Counted from the stretch's first letter, positions 33,066 through 42,262 are shown. The stretch is DNA of 56,725 nucleotides from Caldifarciminota bacterium (GCA_025060715.1 JANXBG010000009.1:1-56725); one strand, 5' to 3'. Notes: generated by a model not told the origin, from the sequence alone. Numbers and translations: made by a program.

Positions 33066-34331
33066 TTAAATTCGGGAAATTTTGGCATTAAGGGTATTAA
33101 GTTTTTCATCTAATTTATAATATCCTCTATCTAAATGATAGGAATTTACAATTATTGTCTCTCCTTCGGCAACCAAACCAGCAAGAACTAAACAAGCAGA
33201 AGCTCTTAAATCGGTAGCCTTTACTTCTTTGCCAATAAGTTTTTCTTTTCCCTTAATGATTGCTTTATTATAAATAACTTCTATATTGGCTCCCATTTTT
33301 TTTAATTCTTCACAATGGAAAAATCTTTTTTCAAAAATCTTTTCGCAAATGATACTTTCTCCTTTGGCAAGAGAAGCAAGGGCAGTAAATTGGGCTTGTA
33401 AATCCGTTGGAAATCCAGGGTAAAAGGAGGTGACAATATTTAATGGTTTCAATTCTTTCTCTTTTCTTCTGATTGTTATCTCTCTCTCCTTTATTTCTAA
33501 ATCAGCCCCCATTTCTTTTAATTTTTGCAAAACAATCTTCAAATGTTTGGGAATAACATTTTCAATAGTAATTTCACCATCGGTAATCAAACCAGCACAT
33601 AGAAAAGTTCCGGCTTCAATTCTATCAGGAATTGGTTCATATTCACAACCTAACAGGTCTTTTCTTCCATAAATATCAATAATTGGTGTTCCCTCGCCAT
33701 AAATTTCTACGCCCATCTTTTTTAAAAAATTTGCTAAATCCACAACTTCTGGCTCACAAGAGGCGCCAAAAATTCTTGTCCTTCCTATTGCTTTACTGGC
33801 GGCTAATAAAATCTGACAAGTAGCGCCAACGCTTGGTCCTTTATCTCCATATAAATAAATCTCCTTTCCAATAAAATTATCTATCTCTCCCTCTATATAT
33901 TCTTTATTAGGATTTATTTTTGCACCTAAATTCATCAATCCTTTAATATGTAAATCTATTGGCCTTTCACCAATTTCACAGCCACCAGGATAAGCAATTT
34001 TCACTTTTTTGAAACGAAAAAGCAAAGGAGAGATTAAATAATAGGAAGCCCGAACCTTTTTCACAATCTCATCGGGTGGAGAAAAAGAAGATACATTAGA
34101 ATTATCAATTATTATATCATTATCTATTATTTCAATTTTTGAACCTATAGATTTTAAAATTTCTATCATTATTATAACATCTTTTACCAAGGAGATATTT
34201 TTTAAAACAATCCTTTGGTCAGTTAGTAAAGAGGCAGCAAGAATCGGTAAGACCGCATTTTTCGCACTCCCAATTTTTATTTTCCCTTTTAATTTTCTGC
34301 CTCCCTCAATAACTAATCTATCTTTGACCAT
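33066..34331 (-). CDS. murA: UDP-N-acetylglucosamine 1-carboxyvinyltransferase
   Basis: First committed step of peptidoglycan synthesis: enolpyruvyl transfer to UDP-GlcNAc. The 421-aa protein starts VKDRLVIEGGRKLKGKIKIGSAKNAVLPILAASLL and has the active-site loop PGGCEIGERPIDLH with the Cys that reacts with fosfomycin. FYPGFPTDLQAQF and the ATDLRASACLVLAGLVAEG end block are typical. The ATG at 34331 is preferred because it aligns with the family N-terminus; the frame is open to 34373 but this adds 14 residues overlapping the upstream gene. It overlaps that gene by 14 bases. Confidence 0.95.
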   Translation of the reverse strand: MVKDRLVIEGGRKLKGKIKIGSAKNAVLPILAASLLTDQRIVLKNISLVKDVIIMIEILKSIGSKIEIIDNDIIIDNSNVSSFSPPDEIVKKVRASYYLISPLLFRFKKVKIAYPGGCEIGERPIDLHIKGLMNLGAKINPNKEYIEGEIDNFIGKEIYLYGDKGPSVGATCQILLAASKAIGRTRIFGASCEPEVVDLANFLKKMGVEIYGEGTPIIDIYGRKDLLGCEYEPIPDRIEAGTFLCAGLITDGEITIENVIPKHLKIVLQKLKEMGADLEIKEREITIRRKEKELKPLNIVTSFYPGFPTDLQAQFTALASLAKGESIICEKIFEKRFFHCEELKKMGANIEVIYNKAIIKGKEKLIGKEVKATDLRASACLVLAGLVAEGETIIVNSYHLDRGYYKLDEKLNTLNAKISRI

Positions 34332-35208
34332 AAATTGGCCTTTCGGAAAGATATTTCTTTCGTCTTTCTTCAACCAAAAGGATCTCTTCCCTTAAGAAAT
34401 TAATAAAGGAGTTTAAAAAATCATTTATTTCGGAACTAAAAATTTCATTTTCTCTGATTATCAATTTTTCACTTGTTGTTTCTAGAATCAAATTTTTAAT
34501 TTGATAATCCCATAAAGTAATCTCAATTAACATTTCTTTTTTTCTTTCATTATAATAACAATGAGCCTGCCGAATTAGTTCCTTCTCTAAACCAATTACC
34601 TTCATTTTGTTAAATAAATAATAAGGAACCTCATAATTTAAATCTATAGCTAAGGAAGTTAAAAAAAGTTCTCTTCTCAATTTTTCTATCTCTTCTTCTA
34701 AATTGGGAAAATTTATTTTTATAGAAAGAAGGTTTTTATTAAAATTTAAATTTTCCCATTCAAAATTTTTCATCTTTGGTCGAAGTTTTAAATAAGCATA
34801 ATAAAGCTGTAAAGAATATTCATCACCAATTCGGTCATTATGCCATTTCACGTCAACCGTATACATTCCAAATTGTTTTATCAATCTCACTTGCATATGA
34901 TAATTGTCAATTTCCCGAGAGAGAAGAATCCCGCCATAAGCCGGATTATCAGAAGTTATCATATCTTCAGCTGCCTCCAATTCTTTTATCAATTGTTCCG
35001 AAATAAACCAAGCAGCCGCATGTTGGTATCTTTTTGAAAAATTAATTAAATCCGCAGCAACACTAATTACCGCCTCTTTATCTTGACAACAACCAAGGAT
35101 TATGGGAATACTTATATGGATTGAAGAATCTTCTCTATCCGGACCAAAAGTTATCTCTTCTAAAATGGCGATGGTTTCTAAATCTCTTGGTTTTATTGCT
35201 AGTATCAT
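34318..35208 (-). CDS. Unknown cytoplasmic protein, 296 aa
   Basis: No family is recognised. There is no signal peptide or membrane segment. The protein begins MILAIKPRDLETIAILEEITFGPDRED and has a predicted helical, charged C-terminal half (about 160-296). It is co-transcribed with murA (overlap 14 bases) and has a leaderless promoter that interlocks with that of the divergent lipoprotein gene. Confidence 0.65.
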   Translation of the reverse strand: MILAIKPRDLETIAILEEITFGPDREDSSIHISIPIILGCCQDKEAVISVAADLINFSKRYQHAAAWFISEQLIKELEAAEDMITSDNPAYGGILLSREIDNYHMQVRLIKQFGMYTVDVKWHNDRIGDEYSLQLYYAYLKLRPKMKNFEWENLNFNKNLLSIKINFPNLEEEIEKLRRELFLTSLAIDLNYEVPYYLFNKMKVIGLEKELIRQAHCYYNERKKEMLIEITLWDYQIKNLILETTSEKLIIRENEIFSSEINDFLNSFINFLREEILLVEERRKKYLSERPIYGQR

Positions 35209-35214
35209 ATTTCT

Positions 35215-35242
35215 ATTATAATTGACTAAAAAAATATTTCAA
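35215..35242 (-). promoter_or_regulatory. Leaderless promoter for the unknown gene-murA unit
   Basis: On the minus strand TTGAAA (35242-35237), a 16-bp spacer and TATAAT (35220-35215), 6 bases before the ATG at 35208. It shares DNA with the opposite promoter at 35222-35250. Confidence 0.68.
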
Positions 35243-35250
35243 GATATAAT
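35222..35250 (+). promoter_or_regulatory. Leaderless promoter for the signalling operon
   Basis: TTGACT (35222-35227), a 17-bp spacer and TATAAT (35245-35250), 7 bases before the ATG at 35258. It overlaps the opposite promoter at 35215-35242. Confidence 0.75.
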
Positions 35251-35257
35251 TTAAAAA

Positions 35258-36235
35258 ATGTTAATCCTCTTTCTTATTTTATTTCTCTTTTCCTGTTCAC
35301 CGGAAAGGGAAAATATTTATGACCCAAAAAGTAAATATTATAAAAATACTGGAACTCTTTTAGGCTATGTTTTTGATAATAAAGAAATAAAGATAAAAGA
35401 TGCCGAAATTACCATTTTTGGTGAAAGGAAGAAAAATCTATTAATTACCAAAACGGATAATAATGGCTTTTTTCAATTTGTTGATATTCCTCTTGATTCT
35501 TATCTTATTAGTATTTATAAAGAGAATTATCAAAAATTAAATTATTATAAAAAAATTAATAATCACCAAATTGAAACATTATACTTTCGACTTAACCCTT
35601 TGCCTTATTTAAAAAGTTGTCAAATAAGAAGTTATTACGAGGAAAGGTATATCCTACCCGAATCTTTATCTTTTAATATTACCTGTGAAATCTTTGATGA
35701 GAATTTAAAAGAGGTTTATCTTTTATTGCCCACTAACGATACTTTTTATCTCAACCATTTAAGAAATCAAATTTATGAAAGAACCATAACTAAAGAAATG
35801 GTAAATGGTAATTTTGATGATTTAGTGGGCAAAAGTTTTTTAGTTTATTTAATCTCTAATTTTTCTGATACCTTAATTTACGAAACTTCCCCATTAATAA
35901 GAATTATTAGAGAATTACCACAACAGATTTCACCAATTAATGGTGAAATAACATCTTTTAAGCCAACCTTAATTTTTTCTCAACCTCCTCTTTATTTCTC
36001 TTATACTTATTTTATAAAAATTTATTATCTATTAAATAACCGTTTTCCTATTCTTTGTTATCAAGATAGTTTAATCCCTAAAGAGGATACTGTTTTTTTT
36101 ATAGAGGATTCACTGATTGATGGTTTATATCTTTGGCGGGTGGGGATAAAAGATGAATTTGGTAATAGGGCATTATCAAAAGAGGCATTATTTGAAGTGA
36201 TTGGTAAAAAATTATGTTGGAAAGAAAAGCCTTAG
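35258..36235 (+). CDS. Lipoprotein with carboxypeptidase regulatory-like domain
   Basis: A 325-aa protein. The signal ends in the lipobox LFSC (Cys13), followed by SPERENIYDPKSKYY, a start typical of Bacteroidetes/WOR-3-type surface lipoproteins. Residues about 28-110 form a CarboxypepD_reg-like beta domain (GTLLGYVFDNKEIKIKDAEITIFG ... TDNNGFFQFVDIPLDSYLISI). The rest is beta-rich and ends in a fibronectin-like unit (YLWRVGIKDEFGN). It is the first gene of a five-gene overlapping operon. Its role may be surface sensing for the downstream kinase and activator, which is inference from position. Confidence 0.75.
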   Translation: MLILFLILFLFSCSPERENIYDPKSKYYKNTGTLLGYVFDNKEIKIKDAEITIFGERKKNLLITKTDNNGFFQFVDIPLDSYLISIYKENYQKLNYYKKINNHQIETLYFRLNPLPYLKSCQIRSYYEERYILPESLSFNITCEIFDENLKEVYLLLPTNDTFYLNHLRNQIYERTITKEMVNGNFDDLVGKSFLVYLISNFSDTLIYETSPLIRIIRELPQQISPINGEITSFKPTLIFSQPPLYFSYTYFIKIYYLLNNRFPILCYQDSLIPKEDTVFFIEDSLIDGLYLWRVGIKDEFGNRALSKEALFEVIGKKLCWKEKP

Positions 36236-37665
36236 AAACTCTTTATCAAATTATCGCCCAATTAAATTCTTTGGAGGATTATAAGGAGGTATTAGAAAAT
36301 ACTTTGAAAATTATAATGAAGGAATTAAATGCTGAAAGGGGAGTGATAGTTTTAAAAGAAAAAGAGGATTTTGAGCCAATGGTTTTTAGTGGCGATGTGA
36401 AAAAAATCTCCCAAAGTGTTATTAAAGAGGTTTTAGAAAAAAAAGAGCCAATTTTGTTACATAGCGCATTAGATTCAGAGGAATTTAGTACTAAGGAGAG
36501 TGTCATTTCTTATGGGATAAAATCGGTTATGTGTGTGCCTTTAATTTATAAAGATAAATTATTGGGTGCTTTATATCTTGATTCCCATAGTCAAAAAGGG
36601 ATATTTTCAGAGAGTGATTTAGAGTTTCTTATTGCCTATGCCCATCAAGCAAGTTTGGTTTTAGAAAATGCCTATCTAAGAGAGAAGTTGTTAAAAGAGA
36701 ATATCTATTTAAAAACTGAACTTTCCGAAAAATATTATTTTGAAAATATTATTGGCCAATCTAAGAAGATGCAGGAGGTCTTTTTGATTATGAAGAAGGT
36801 TCTAAATTCTTCTTTACCAGTTTTGATTATTGGTGAGACGGGAACAGGCAAAGAACTTGTTGCCCGAAGTTTACATTATTCTTCTCAAAGAAGAAATAAG
36901 AAATTTGTTCCTATTTATTGTGGTGGTTTACCGGAAACCTTATTAGAATCAGAACTTTTTGGTTATAAAAGAGGTGCTTTTACTGGTGCCTTGTATGATA
37001 AAAAAGGGTTGATTGAAGAGGCAGATGGTGGCACCTTATTTTTAGATGAAATTGCCGATATTCCATTATCAATTCAAGCAAAATTATTAAGATTTTTACA
37101 AGAAGGGAAATTTAGAAGGATTGGAGAGACTGAAGAGAGATATGTAGATTGCCGAGTAATAACTGCTACCAATAAAAATTTGGAAGAAGAGATAAAAAAG
37201 GGAAATTTTCGGGAAGATTTATATTACCGGTTAAATGTAATTAAAATTTATCTACCTCCTTTGAGAGAAAGGGAGGAAGATGTAATTTTATTAAGTAATT
37301 ATTTTTTAAAGAAATTCTCAGAAAAAGAGAATAAGAAAATAAAAGGGTTTTCTAAGGAGGCAATTGAATTTATAAAAAATTATAATTGGCCAGGAAATGT
37401 CCGAGAATTAGAAAATAAGATTGCTAAGGCGGTTGCTCTATGCGAAGGTGAAATTATTGATGTAAAAGATCTGATTGAAGAAAATGAGAAGGAAAGGAAA
37501 GAACTTTTTAAAATCATAAGATTAGAAGATTATTTAAAAGAGAAAGAAAGGGAATATTTAAAGAAAGTTTTAGAGATTTATAAAAATAAAAGCGAAGCCG
37601 CAAGGATTCTAGGGATTTCTAGAAGGACTTTATATAATAGATTAAAGGAATTGGGTTTAGAATGA
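36214..37665 (+). CDS. GAF-domain sigma-54-dependent transcriptional activator
   Basis: A 483-aa protein. GAF sensor at about residues 20-155; AAA+ sigma-54 interaction domain with Walker A GETGTGKELVARSLH, the sigma-54 contact loop RGAFTGA, Walker B ADGGTLFLDEIADIP, and YYRLNVIKIYLPPLRERE; then NWPGNVRELENK and a C-terminal Fis-type HTH (KSEAARILGISRRTLYNRLKELGL). It turns on sigma-54 promoters in response to a small ligand bound by GAF. It overlaps the lipoprotein gene by 22 bases and the kinase gene by 4. No receiver domain is present, so it is not a classical response regulator. Confidence 0.93.
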   Translation: MLERKALETLYQIIAQLNSLEDYKEVLENTLKIIMKELNAERGVIVLKEKEDFEPMVFSGDVKKISQSVIKEVLEKKEPILLHSALDSEEFSTKESVISYGIKSVMCVPLIYKDKLLGALYLDSHSQKGIFSESDLEFLIAYAHQASLVLENAYLREKLLKENIYLKTELSEKYYFENIIGQSKKMQEVFLIMKKVLNSSLPVLIIGETGTGKELVARSLHYSSQRRNKKFVPIYCGGLPETLLESELFGYKRGAFTGALYDKKGLIEEADGGTLFLDEIADIPLSIQAKLLRFLQEGKFRRIGETEERYVDCRVITATNKNLEEEIKKGNFREDLYYRLNVIKIYLPPLREREEDVILLSNYFLKKFSEKENKKIKGFSKEAIEFIKNYNWPGNVRELENKIAKAVALCEGEIIDVKDLIEENEKERKELFKIIRLEDYLKEKEREYLKKVLEIYKNKSEAARILGISRRTLYNRLKELGLE

Positions 37666-39206
37666 TAATCGCTGATAAATACGAACTTATTAAATTAATA
37701 AAAAAGGGATTAAACACCACAGTTTATTTAGCAAATCAGAAATTTTTAAACCGTTATGTGATAATTAAGATTTTAGAAATAAAAGAAGAAAAGGATTTCT
37801 CAATGAGGTTTGAACGGGAAGCAAAAATTTTAGCAAATTTGGATATTGAAAATATTGTAAAAATTTATGATTACGGCCTTTTTGACGGTAAGTATTATAT
37901 TGTCTATGAATATGTAAAGGGTAAAAGTTTAGAAGAGATTTTAAAGGAAAGGGGAAAAATAGATTTTCCTTATGCCCTCTACCTTTTTCATCAACTTATA
38001 AAAATTTTTAAAATAATTTCTGAAAAAAATATTATTCATCGGGATATAAAGCCTTCTAATATTTTAATAAGGGAAGATGGGGTAATAAAGATTGCTGATT
38101 TTGGGCTGGCTTATCAAAAGGGAGAGAAGGATTTGACATTACCGGGAATGATTATTGGTACACCCGCCTATATGCCACCGGAACAATGTTTAGGAGAGAA
38201 GGTTGATGAAAGGGCTGATATCTATTCTTTAGGTATTACTATGATTGAAACCCTTTCTGCCCACAATCCCTTTTTTTCTTCCTCTTACACCCAAACAATT
38301 CAAAAAATTTTAAATAAACAAGAATTACCTTTAAAGGAAATATTAAAGGAAGTTGATAAGGATTTTTTAAAAATATTAAGAAAATTAACTTATAAAAAGA
38401 AAGAGAAGAGATATAAAAATTTTTCTGAATTGCTTAATGATATTGAAGAATATATAAAAAAGAAAGAGATAAAATTACCAAGTAAAAAAGAGTTTGCCGA
38501 TTATCTCTTTTTGAAAAAAGAGGTTATAAAAGAAGGGAAGAGAAAGAAAAAAAGAAAACTTGTATTGATAAAGGTTTTAATACCAACTTTTATTCTCTCT
38601 CTTTTTGTTGGCCTTTTCTTTTTAATTCCTAAAGAAAATAAAGTTTTAGTAAGAAAAGAAAGTTTTTTAAGCGAGACAACCAAAGAAGTTGATACCCTTT
38701 CATTAGCAGTTAGTCCCAAAAAAGAAGAGAAGAAAGAGAGAAAAGAGGAAACCCTTTTTATTAATAGAAAAATACCCTCAAAAACTAATTTTTCTTATCT
38801 TTTTATCAATTGTGAACCCTGGGCAAGGGTTTATTTAGATAATAATTATCTTTTTACTACACCGACAAAAGAATTTTTAGAATTGAAGCCAAAGAATTAT
38901 TTATTAACCCTCATCAATGATTCCTTTGGTAAAATTGAGACAATAATTGAATTAAAGGAAAAAGAGACTTTGACATTATTTTTCAATTTAAAGAGATTGA
39001 AAAGTTATTTAAAGATTAATGTTATTCCTTGGGGAGAGGTTTATTTAGATGATAAACTTATTGGCATAACTCCTTTTTCAAAAGAGATTATTGTGGAAGA
39101 AGGAAAAAGGGTTTTAAAGATAAAAAATCCTCATTATCCAATTTATGAAGAAACAATTGACTTTAAAAAAGGCGAAATTATTGAACGGATAATAAAATTA
39201 AAATGA
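37662..39206 (+). CDS. Transmembrane Ser/Thr protein kinase with C-terminal PEGA domains
   Basis: A 514-aa protein. The kinase domain (about 6-265) has the ATP Lys in VIIKILEIK, the catalytic loop HRDIKPSN, the metal DFG (ADFGLAYQ) and the APE-like GTPAYMPPEQ. A transmembrane helix is at about 303-322 (VLIKVLIPTFILSLFVGLFF). Two PEGA repeats follow outside the membrane (about 380-445, INCEPWARVYLDNNYL; and 448-514, INVIPWGEVYLDDKLIG). It likely senses an envelope signal through PEGA and phosphorylates cytoplasmic targets; the GAF-sigma54 activator encoded just upstream is a plausible partner. It overlaps both neighbours by 4 bases. Confidence 0.93.
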   Translation: MIIADKYELIKLIKKGLNTTVYLANQKFLNRYVIIKILEIKEEKDFSMRFEREAKILANLDIENIVKIYDYGLFDGKYYIVYEYVKGKSLEEILKERGKIDFPYALYLFHQLIKIFKIISEKNIIHRDIKPSNILIREDGVIKIADFGLAYQKGEKDLTLPGMIIGTPAYMPPEQCLGEKVDERADIYSLGITMIETLSAHNPFFSSSYTQTIQKILNKQELPLKEILKEVDKDFLKILRKLTYKKKEKRYKNFSELLNDIEEYIKKKEIKLPSKKEFADYLFLKKEVIKEGKRKKKRKLVLIKVLIPTFILSLFVGLFFLIPKENKVLVRKESFLSETTKEVDTLSLAVSPKKEEKKERKEETLFINRKIPSKTNFSYLFINCEPWARVYLDNNYLFTTPTKEFLELKPKNYLLTLINDSFGKIETIIELKEKETLTLFFNLKRLKSYLKINVIPWGEVYLDDKLIGITPFSKEIIVEEGKRVLKIKNPHYPIYEETIDFKKGEIIERIIKLK

Positions 39207-40342
39207 TTGGTATAAAAATTGCTGATAATTATATAATGAGGCTTATAATAATATTAATTTGTATCTTTTTTTTCACAACTCTTTTCTCTTGGGAATTTAG
39301 AAGGCCTTTAAATTTTTCTAGAAGTTTTTTATCTGCTCCTTCGGTATTAGGTAAGATTTATAAAATTGGTGGTTTAGAGGTTGATAATGAAATATGTAAT
39401 ATTGTTGAAGAATATGATCCGATAAGGGATACTTGGATATTAAAAAGACCAATGTTAAGAAAGAAGTGTGATATGGGTTGTGTGGTGGTAGAAAATAAAA
39501 TATATATCTTTGGTGGCATAACTGAAGTCCATCAAGGAAGATGGAAGGTAGTAAATGATTTGGATGTTTATGACCCAATAAATAATACTTGGGTAAGAAA
39601 AAGAGGACTTCCTTTTTCCAGGACGGGCACAAGAGGGGTTAGAGTTGGTAATTATATTTATATCTTTGGTGGCATAGATTCTCTTTATCATTATTTAGAT
39701 GAGGTTTTAGTTTATGATATTGAAAGAGATACTTGGTTATTTTATTGTCGAATGCCTAGGCCTTTAGCAAGGCCAGGAGTAGGTTATTATGATTCCTTTA
39801 TTCATATTATTGGTGGCGAATTTTATAGTCCCCTTTCCTTTCATTATAGATTAAATTTAAGAAATCAAAGATGGGAAACTTTGCCTCCCTTACCTTTTCC
39901 AAGGAGCGGTTTTTTGACCACCTTTGAAAATGGAAAAATTTATATCATAGGAGGTGAGACTCGTTATCAAAATAGAAGGGTTTATTATAAAAGGGTGGAT
40001 GTTTATGATTGTCTTAATAATTCTTGGTATTTATTAGATTCAATTAATATTGCCCGAAGTTATGGTGATGCTGGGATTCTTTCTTATAATTCCAATAATT
40101 TTCTTTATGTAGTTGGCGGAAATACCTCTTCAGGAATTACTGGTAGTTTAGAGGTCCATCAATTATCAGGAATAAAAGAAGAGAAAAAGAAGAATATTAA
40201 AGAAAAAGAAAATTACCAAATATTAGGAATTTACAATCTTTTAGGTAAAAAGGTTGACAAAGAAAAAAATAAAGGGATTTATTTTTATTTGGTAAAGGAT
40301 AATAAGAGTTATAAAATAAAAAAGAGAATTGTTATTAAATAA
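39203..40342 (+). CDS. Secreted kelch-repeat beta-propeller protein with type IX-like C-terminal tail
   Basis: A 379-aa protein. The hydrophobic signal (MRLIIILICIFFFTTLFS) begins at a second possible ATG, 39236; the first ATG at 39203 overlaps the kinase stop (ATGA) and is used here, but the internal start is as likely. The body has kelch blades with the pattern VYDPINNTWVRKRGLPFSRTG ... YIYIFGGIDSL and VYDCLNNSWYLL ... YVVGGN. The C-terminal about 45 residues (YQILGIYNLLGKKVDKEKNKGIYFYLV ... KKRIVIK) resemble the sorting tail of type IX-secreted proteins. Probably a cell-surface binding protein. Confidence 0.82.
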   Translation: MIGIKIADNYIMRLIIILICIFFFTTLFSWEFRRPLNFSRSFLSAPSVLGKIYKIGGLEVDNEICNIVEEYDPIRDTWILKRPMLRKKCDMGCVVVENKIYIFGGITEVHQGRWKVVNDLDVYDPINNTWVRKRGLPFSRTGTRGVRVGNYIYIFGGIDSLYHYLDEVLVYDIERDTWLFYCRMPRPLARPGVGYYDSFIHIIGGEFYSPLSFHYRLNLRNQRWETLPPLPFPRSGFLTTFENGKIYIIGGETRYQNRRVYYKRVDVYDCLNNSWYLLDSINIARSYGDAGILSYNSNNFLYVVGGNTSSGITGSLEVHQLSGIKEEKKKNIKEKENYQILGIYNLLGKKVDKEKNKGIYFYLVKDNKSYKIKKRIVIK

Positions 40343-40967
40343 AATCCTTCTTTTTTTCTTTTTTCTTTCTATACCAGAAGAGAAGGTTTATGAATTAGAT
40401 TCTTTATTTTATTATGGCAATTATTTGGAAGTTATTAAAAAAGGTGAAGAATATTTAAAAGAAAAAGAATTAAATAAGAAGATAAAAGAGAGAATATTAA
40501 TTCTTCTTTCTCAATCTTATATTATTTTAGGTGAAGAAGAAAAAGGTAAAGAGTATTTTTCAGAACTATTAAAATTAAATCCCAAATTTAAACTTGACCC
40601 AAAGGAATATTCACCAAAAATAATTGAAGTATTAGAAAAAGTAAAAAGGGAAAATATTATAGAGAAAGAAGAATATAAAAAAGTGATTGATAAAAAAATA
40701 TTTATCTATCCTGGTTTATATCAATTAATAAATAATGAAAAATTAAAAGGTTATACCTTAATCTCCCTAGAAACTACCTCCTTATTATCAATCTTGCCTT
40801 CTTATCTTTTTATGAAGAAAGCTCATAGAGATTATCTAAATGAAAGAGAAGAAGAGAAAATAGAAGAAAAATATAAAATTTATAAAATTAGTTATAATCT
40901 ATTTTATGCTACCCTTATTACTGCTTCTTTTACTTATATCTTTCATCTAATTGATATAACTTTCTAA
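40329..40967 (+). CDS. Exported TPR-like protein with C-terminal membrane helices
   Basis: A 212-aa protein starting from TTG at 40329 inside the end of the kelch gene (14-base overlap). A short signal-like start (LLNKILLFFFFLSIP) precedes a TPR-like helical region at about 20-95 (LDSLFYYGNYLEVIKKGEEYLKE, GEEEKGKEYFSELLKLNPKFKLD). Further on are hydrophobic segments (GYTLISLETTSLLSILPSYLFM and LFYATLITASFTYIFHL). No named family is recognised. It is the last gene of the signalling operon. Confidence 0.65.
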   Translation: MLLNKILLFFFFLSIPEEKVYELDSLFYYGNYLEVIKKGEEYLKEKELNKKIKERILILLSQSYIILGEEEKGKEYFSELLKLNPKFKLDPKEYSPKIIEVLEKVKRENIIEKEEYKKVIDKKIFIYPGLYQLINNEKLKGYTLISLETTSLLSILPSYLFMKKAHRDYLNEREEEKIEEKYKIYKISYNLFYATLITASFTYIFHLIDITF

Positions 40968-41230
40968 TAACTATACCATCTCCTATACTGCTCCCTTTAT
41001 AAAAGAAACAATATCTCCATATATATAACGAATAAAACCCCTTTTAGGTCACTAAGAATTTTAATATGAGAAAAAATTTTTACAGATGGAAAAGAAATAC
41101 TTATTTTTAAAGAAGATATAAATTCAGAGGGATTGATTTAATTAATAATTAATAATTTTATAAAGTGGATAATGGTATGGAAAATGTTTTATATTAAATG
41201 ATGAATAAGATTATTAATAAGGAGGTAAAG
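40968..41230 (+). other. Intergenic region before the three-repeat surface protein
   Basis: No gene is seen. Possible promoters (TTGATT at about 41135, TATATT near 41192) have poor spacing. The right end holds the AAGGAGGTAAAG ribosome-binding site of the next gene. Confidence 0.4.
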
Positions 41231-42205
41231 ATGAGAGTAATAAAAGCAACATTAATGGTTTTAATAATCTTTTCTTTATTTTCCTTTGTTTATGCGAGCG
41301 AAGGAGCAATCTCAGGGGTTGTTACCGATTCAATAACGGGCAATCCAATTCCTAATGCCCGAGTAAATGCCCGAAGGATAAATGGTCATGGTTGTGGCAT
41401 GGCGGTAACCGATGAGAACGGTTATTATTTAATCTCAAATTTAGCGCCCGGTCCTTACACGGTTACCTGCCATGCCCAAAATTATTATCCAAAACATTAT
41501 CCTAACCCAGTAGAAGTTGTTGCTGGACAAACGGTAACCGATATAAATTTTGCCCTAAAACCTTATACATCACCTCCTCAGGAAAGAGGCTCTATTTCCG
41601 GAAGGGTTACTGATTCAATCACTGGCAATCCCATTGCTAATGCTCGGGTAAATGCCTGCGGTCCTTCTTGTGGTCAGGCAATTACTAATGAGAATGGTGA
41701 ATATATAATTGAAAATTTAATTCCCGGAGAATATCGAGTTAATGCGAGTGCTTTAAATTATTTTTCTAAGCGATATCCGCAAATGGTAAATGTCTATCCT
41801 AATCAAAATACACCAAATATTGATTTTCAATTAATTCCCCGACTTATGCCGCCACCAAGAGGAACTGGTTCAATTTCCGGAGTGGTCTTAGATTCTTTAA
41901 CTAATCAGCCGATTGCTAATGCCCAAGTGGTTGCTATGTTCCATATTGGTAGAAGACTAAGGATTATTGGTAGAGCAACTACTAATGAGAATGGTGAATA
42001 TATTATTGAAAACTTACCAACCGGCGATTATATAGTTATTGCCCGTGCCTTTAATTATTATCCAAAGAGATATCCCCAATTAGTTCATGTAGAAAACGGT
42101 CAGAATACACCAAACATCAACTTCCTTTTGATTCCAAGAAGTCAAGAACATAGGTATCGTCAGGAAATAGAAAACCGAATTAGAGAAAGGATTTTAAGAA
42201 GATAA
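41231..42205 (+). CDS. Secreted protein with three carboxypeptidase regulatory-like repeats
   Basis: A 324-aa protein with a signal peptide (MRVIKATLMVLIIFSLFSFVYA). Three beta-sandwich repeats of about 90 residues start at about 26, 118 and 213, each opening SISG.V.DS.T..PI.NA.V and containing NENGEYIIENL..G.Y.V.A.A.NY..K.YP, linked by proline-rich joints. The C-terminus is a charged helix (YRQEIENRIRERILRR). The start at 41231 is chosen for its strong Shine-Dalgarno (AAGGAGG) and because it begins the signal peptide; the frame is open 11 codons further upstream. It has no enzyme domain and is probably a surface-layer or adhesive protein. A strong terminator follows. Confidence 0.85.
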   Translation: MRVIKATLMVLIIFSLFSFVYASEGAISGVVTDSITGNPIPNARVNARRINGHGCGMAVTDENGYYLISNLAPGPYTVTCHAQNYYPKHYPNPVEVVAGQTVTDINFALKPYTSPPQERGSISGRVTDSITGNPIANARVNACGPSCGQAITNENGEYIIENLIPGEYRVNASALNYFSKRYPQMVNVYPNQNTPNIDFQLIPRLMPPPRGTGSISGVVLDSLTNQPIANAQVVAMFHIGRRLRIIGRATTNENGEYIIENLPTGDYIVIARAFNYYPKRYPQLVHVENGQNTPNINFLLIPRSQEHRYRQEIENRIRERILRR

Positions 42206-42231
42206 TTTTTCAACCTCCTTTTTCAAAAGAT

Positions 42232-42260
42232 GGGCAGGGATATAGCTCCCTGCCCTTTTT
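42232..42260 (+). terminator. Rho-independent terminator
   Basis: A 9-bp perfect stem, GGGCAGGGA/TCCCTGCCC, with loop TATAGC is followed by TTTTT. It lies directly before the promoter of the corrinoid operon. Confidence 0.93.
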
Positions 42261-42262
42261 AT

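Noticed and set aside
34332-34373. MurA start at 34373
   Set aside because: The added 14 residues do not belong to the family and overlap the upstream gene; ATG 34331 matches the usual N-terminus.
41198-41230. Start of the three-repeat protein at 41198
   Set aside because: The strong AAGGAGG and the signal peptide place the start at 41231.
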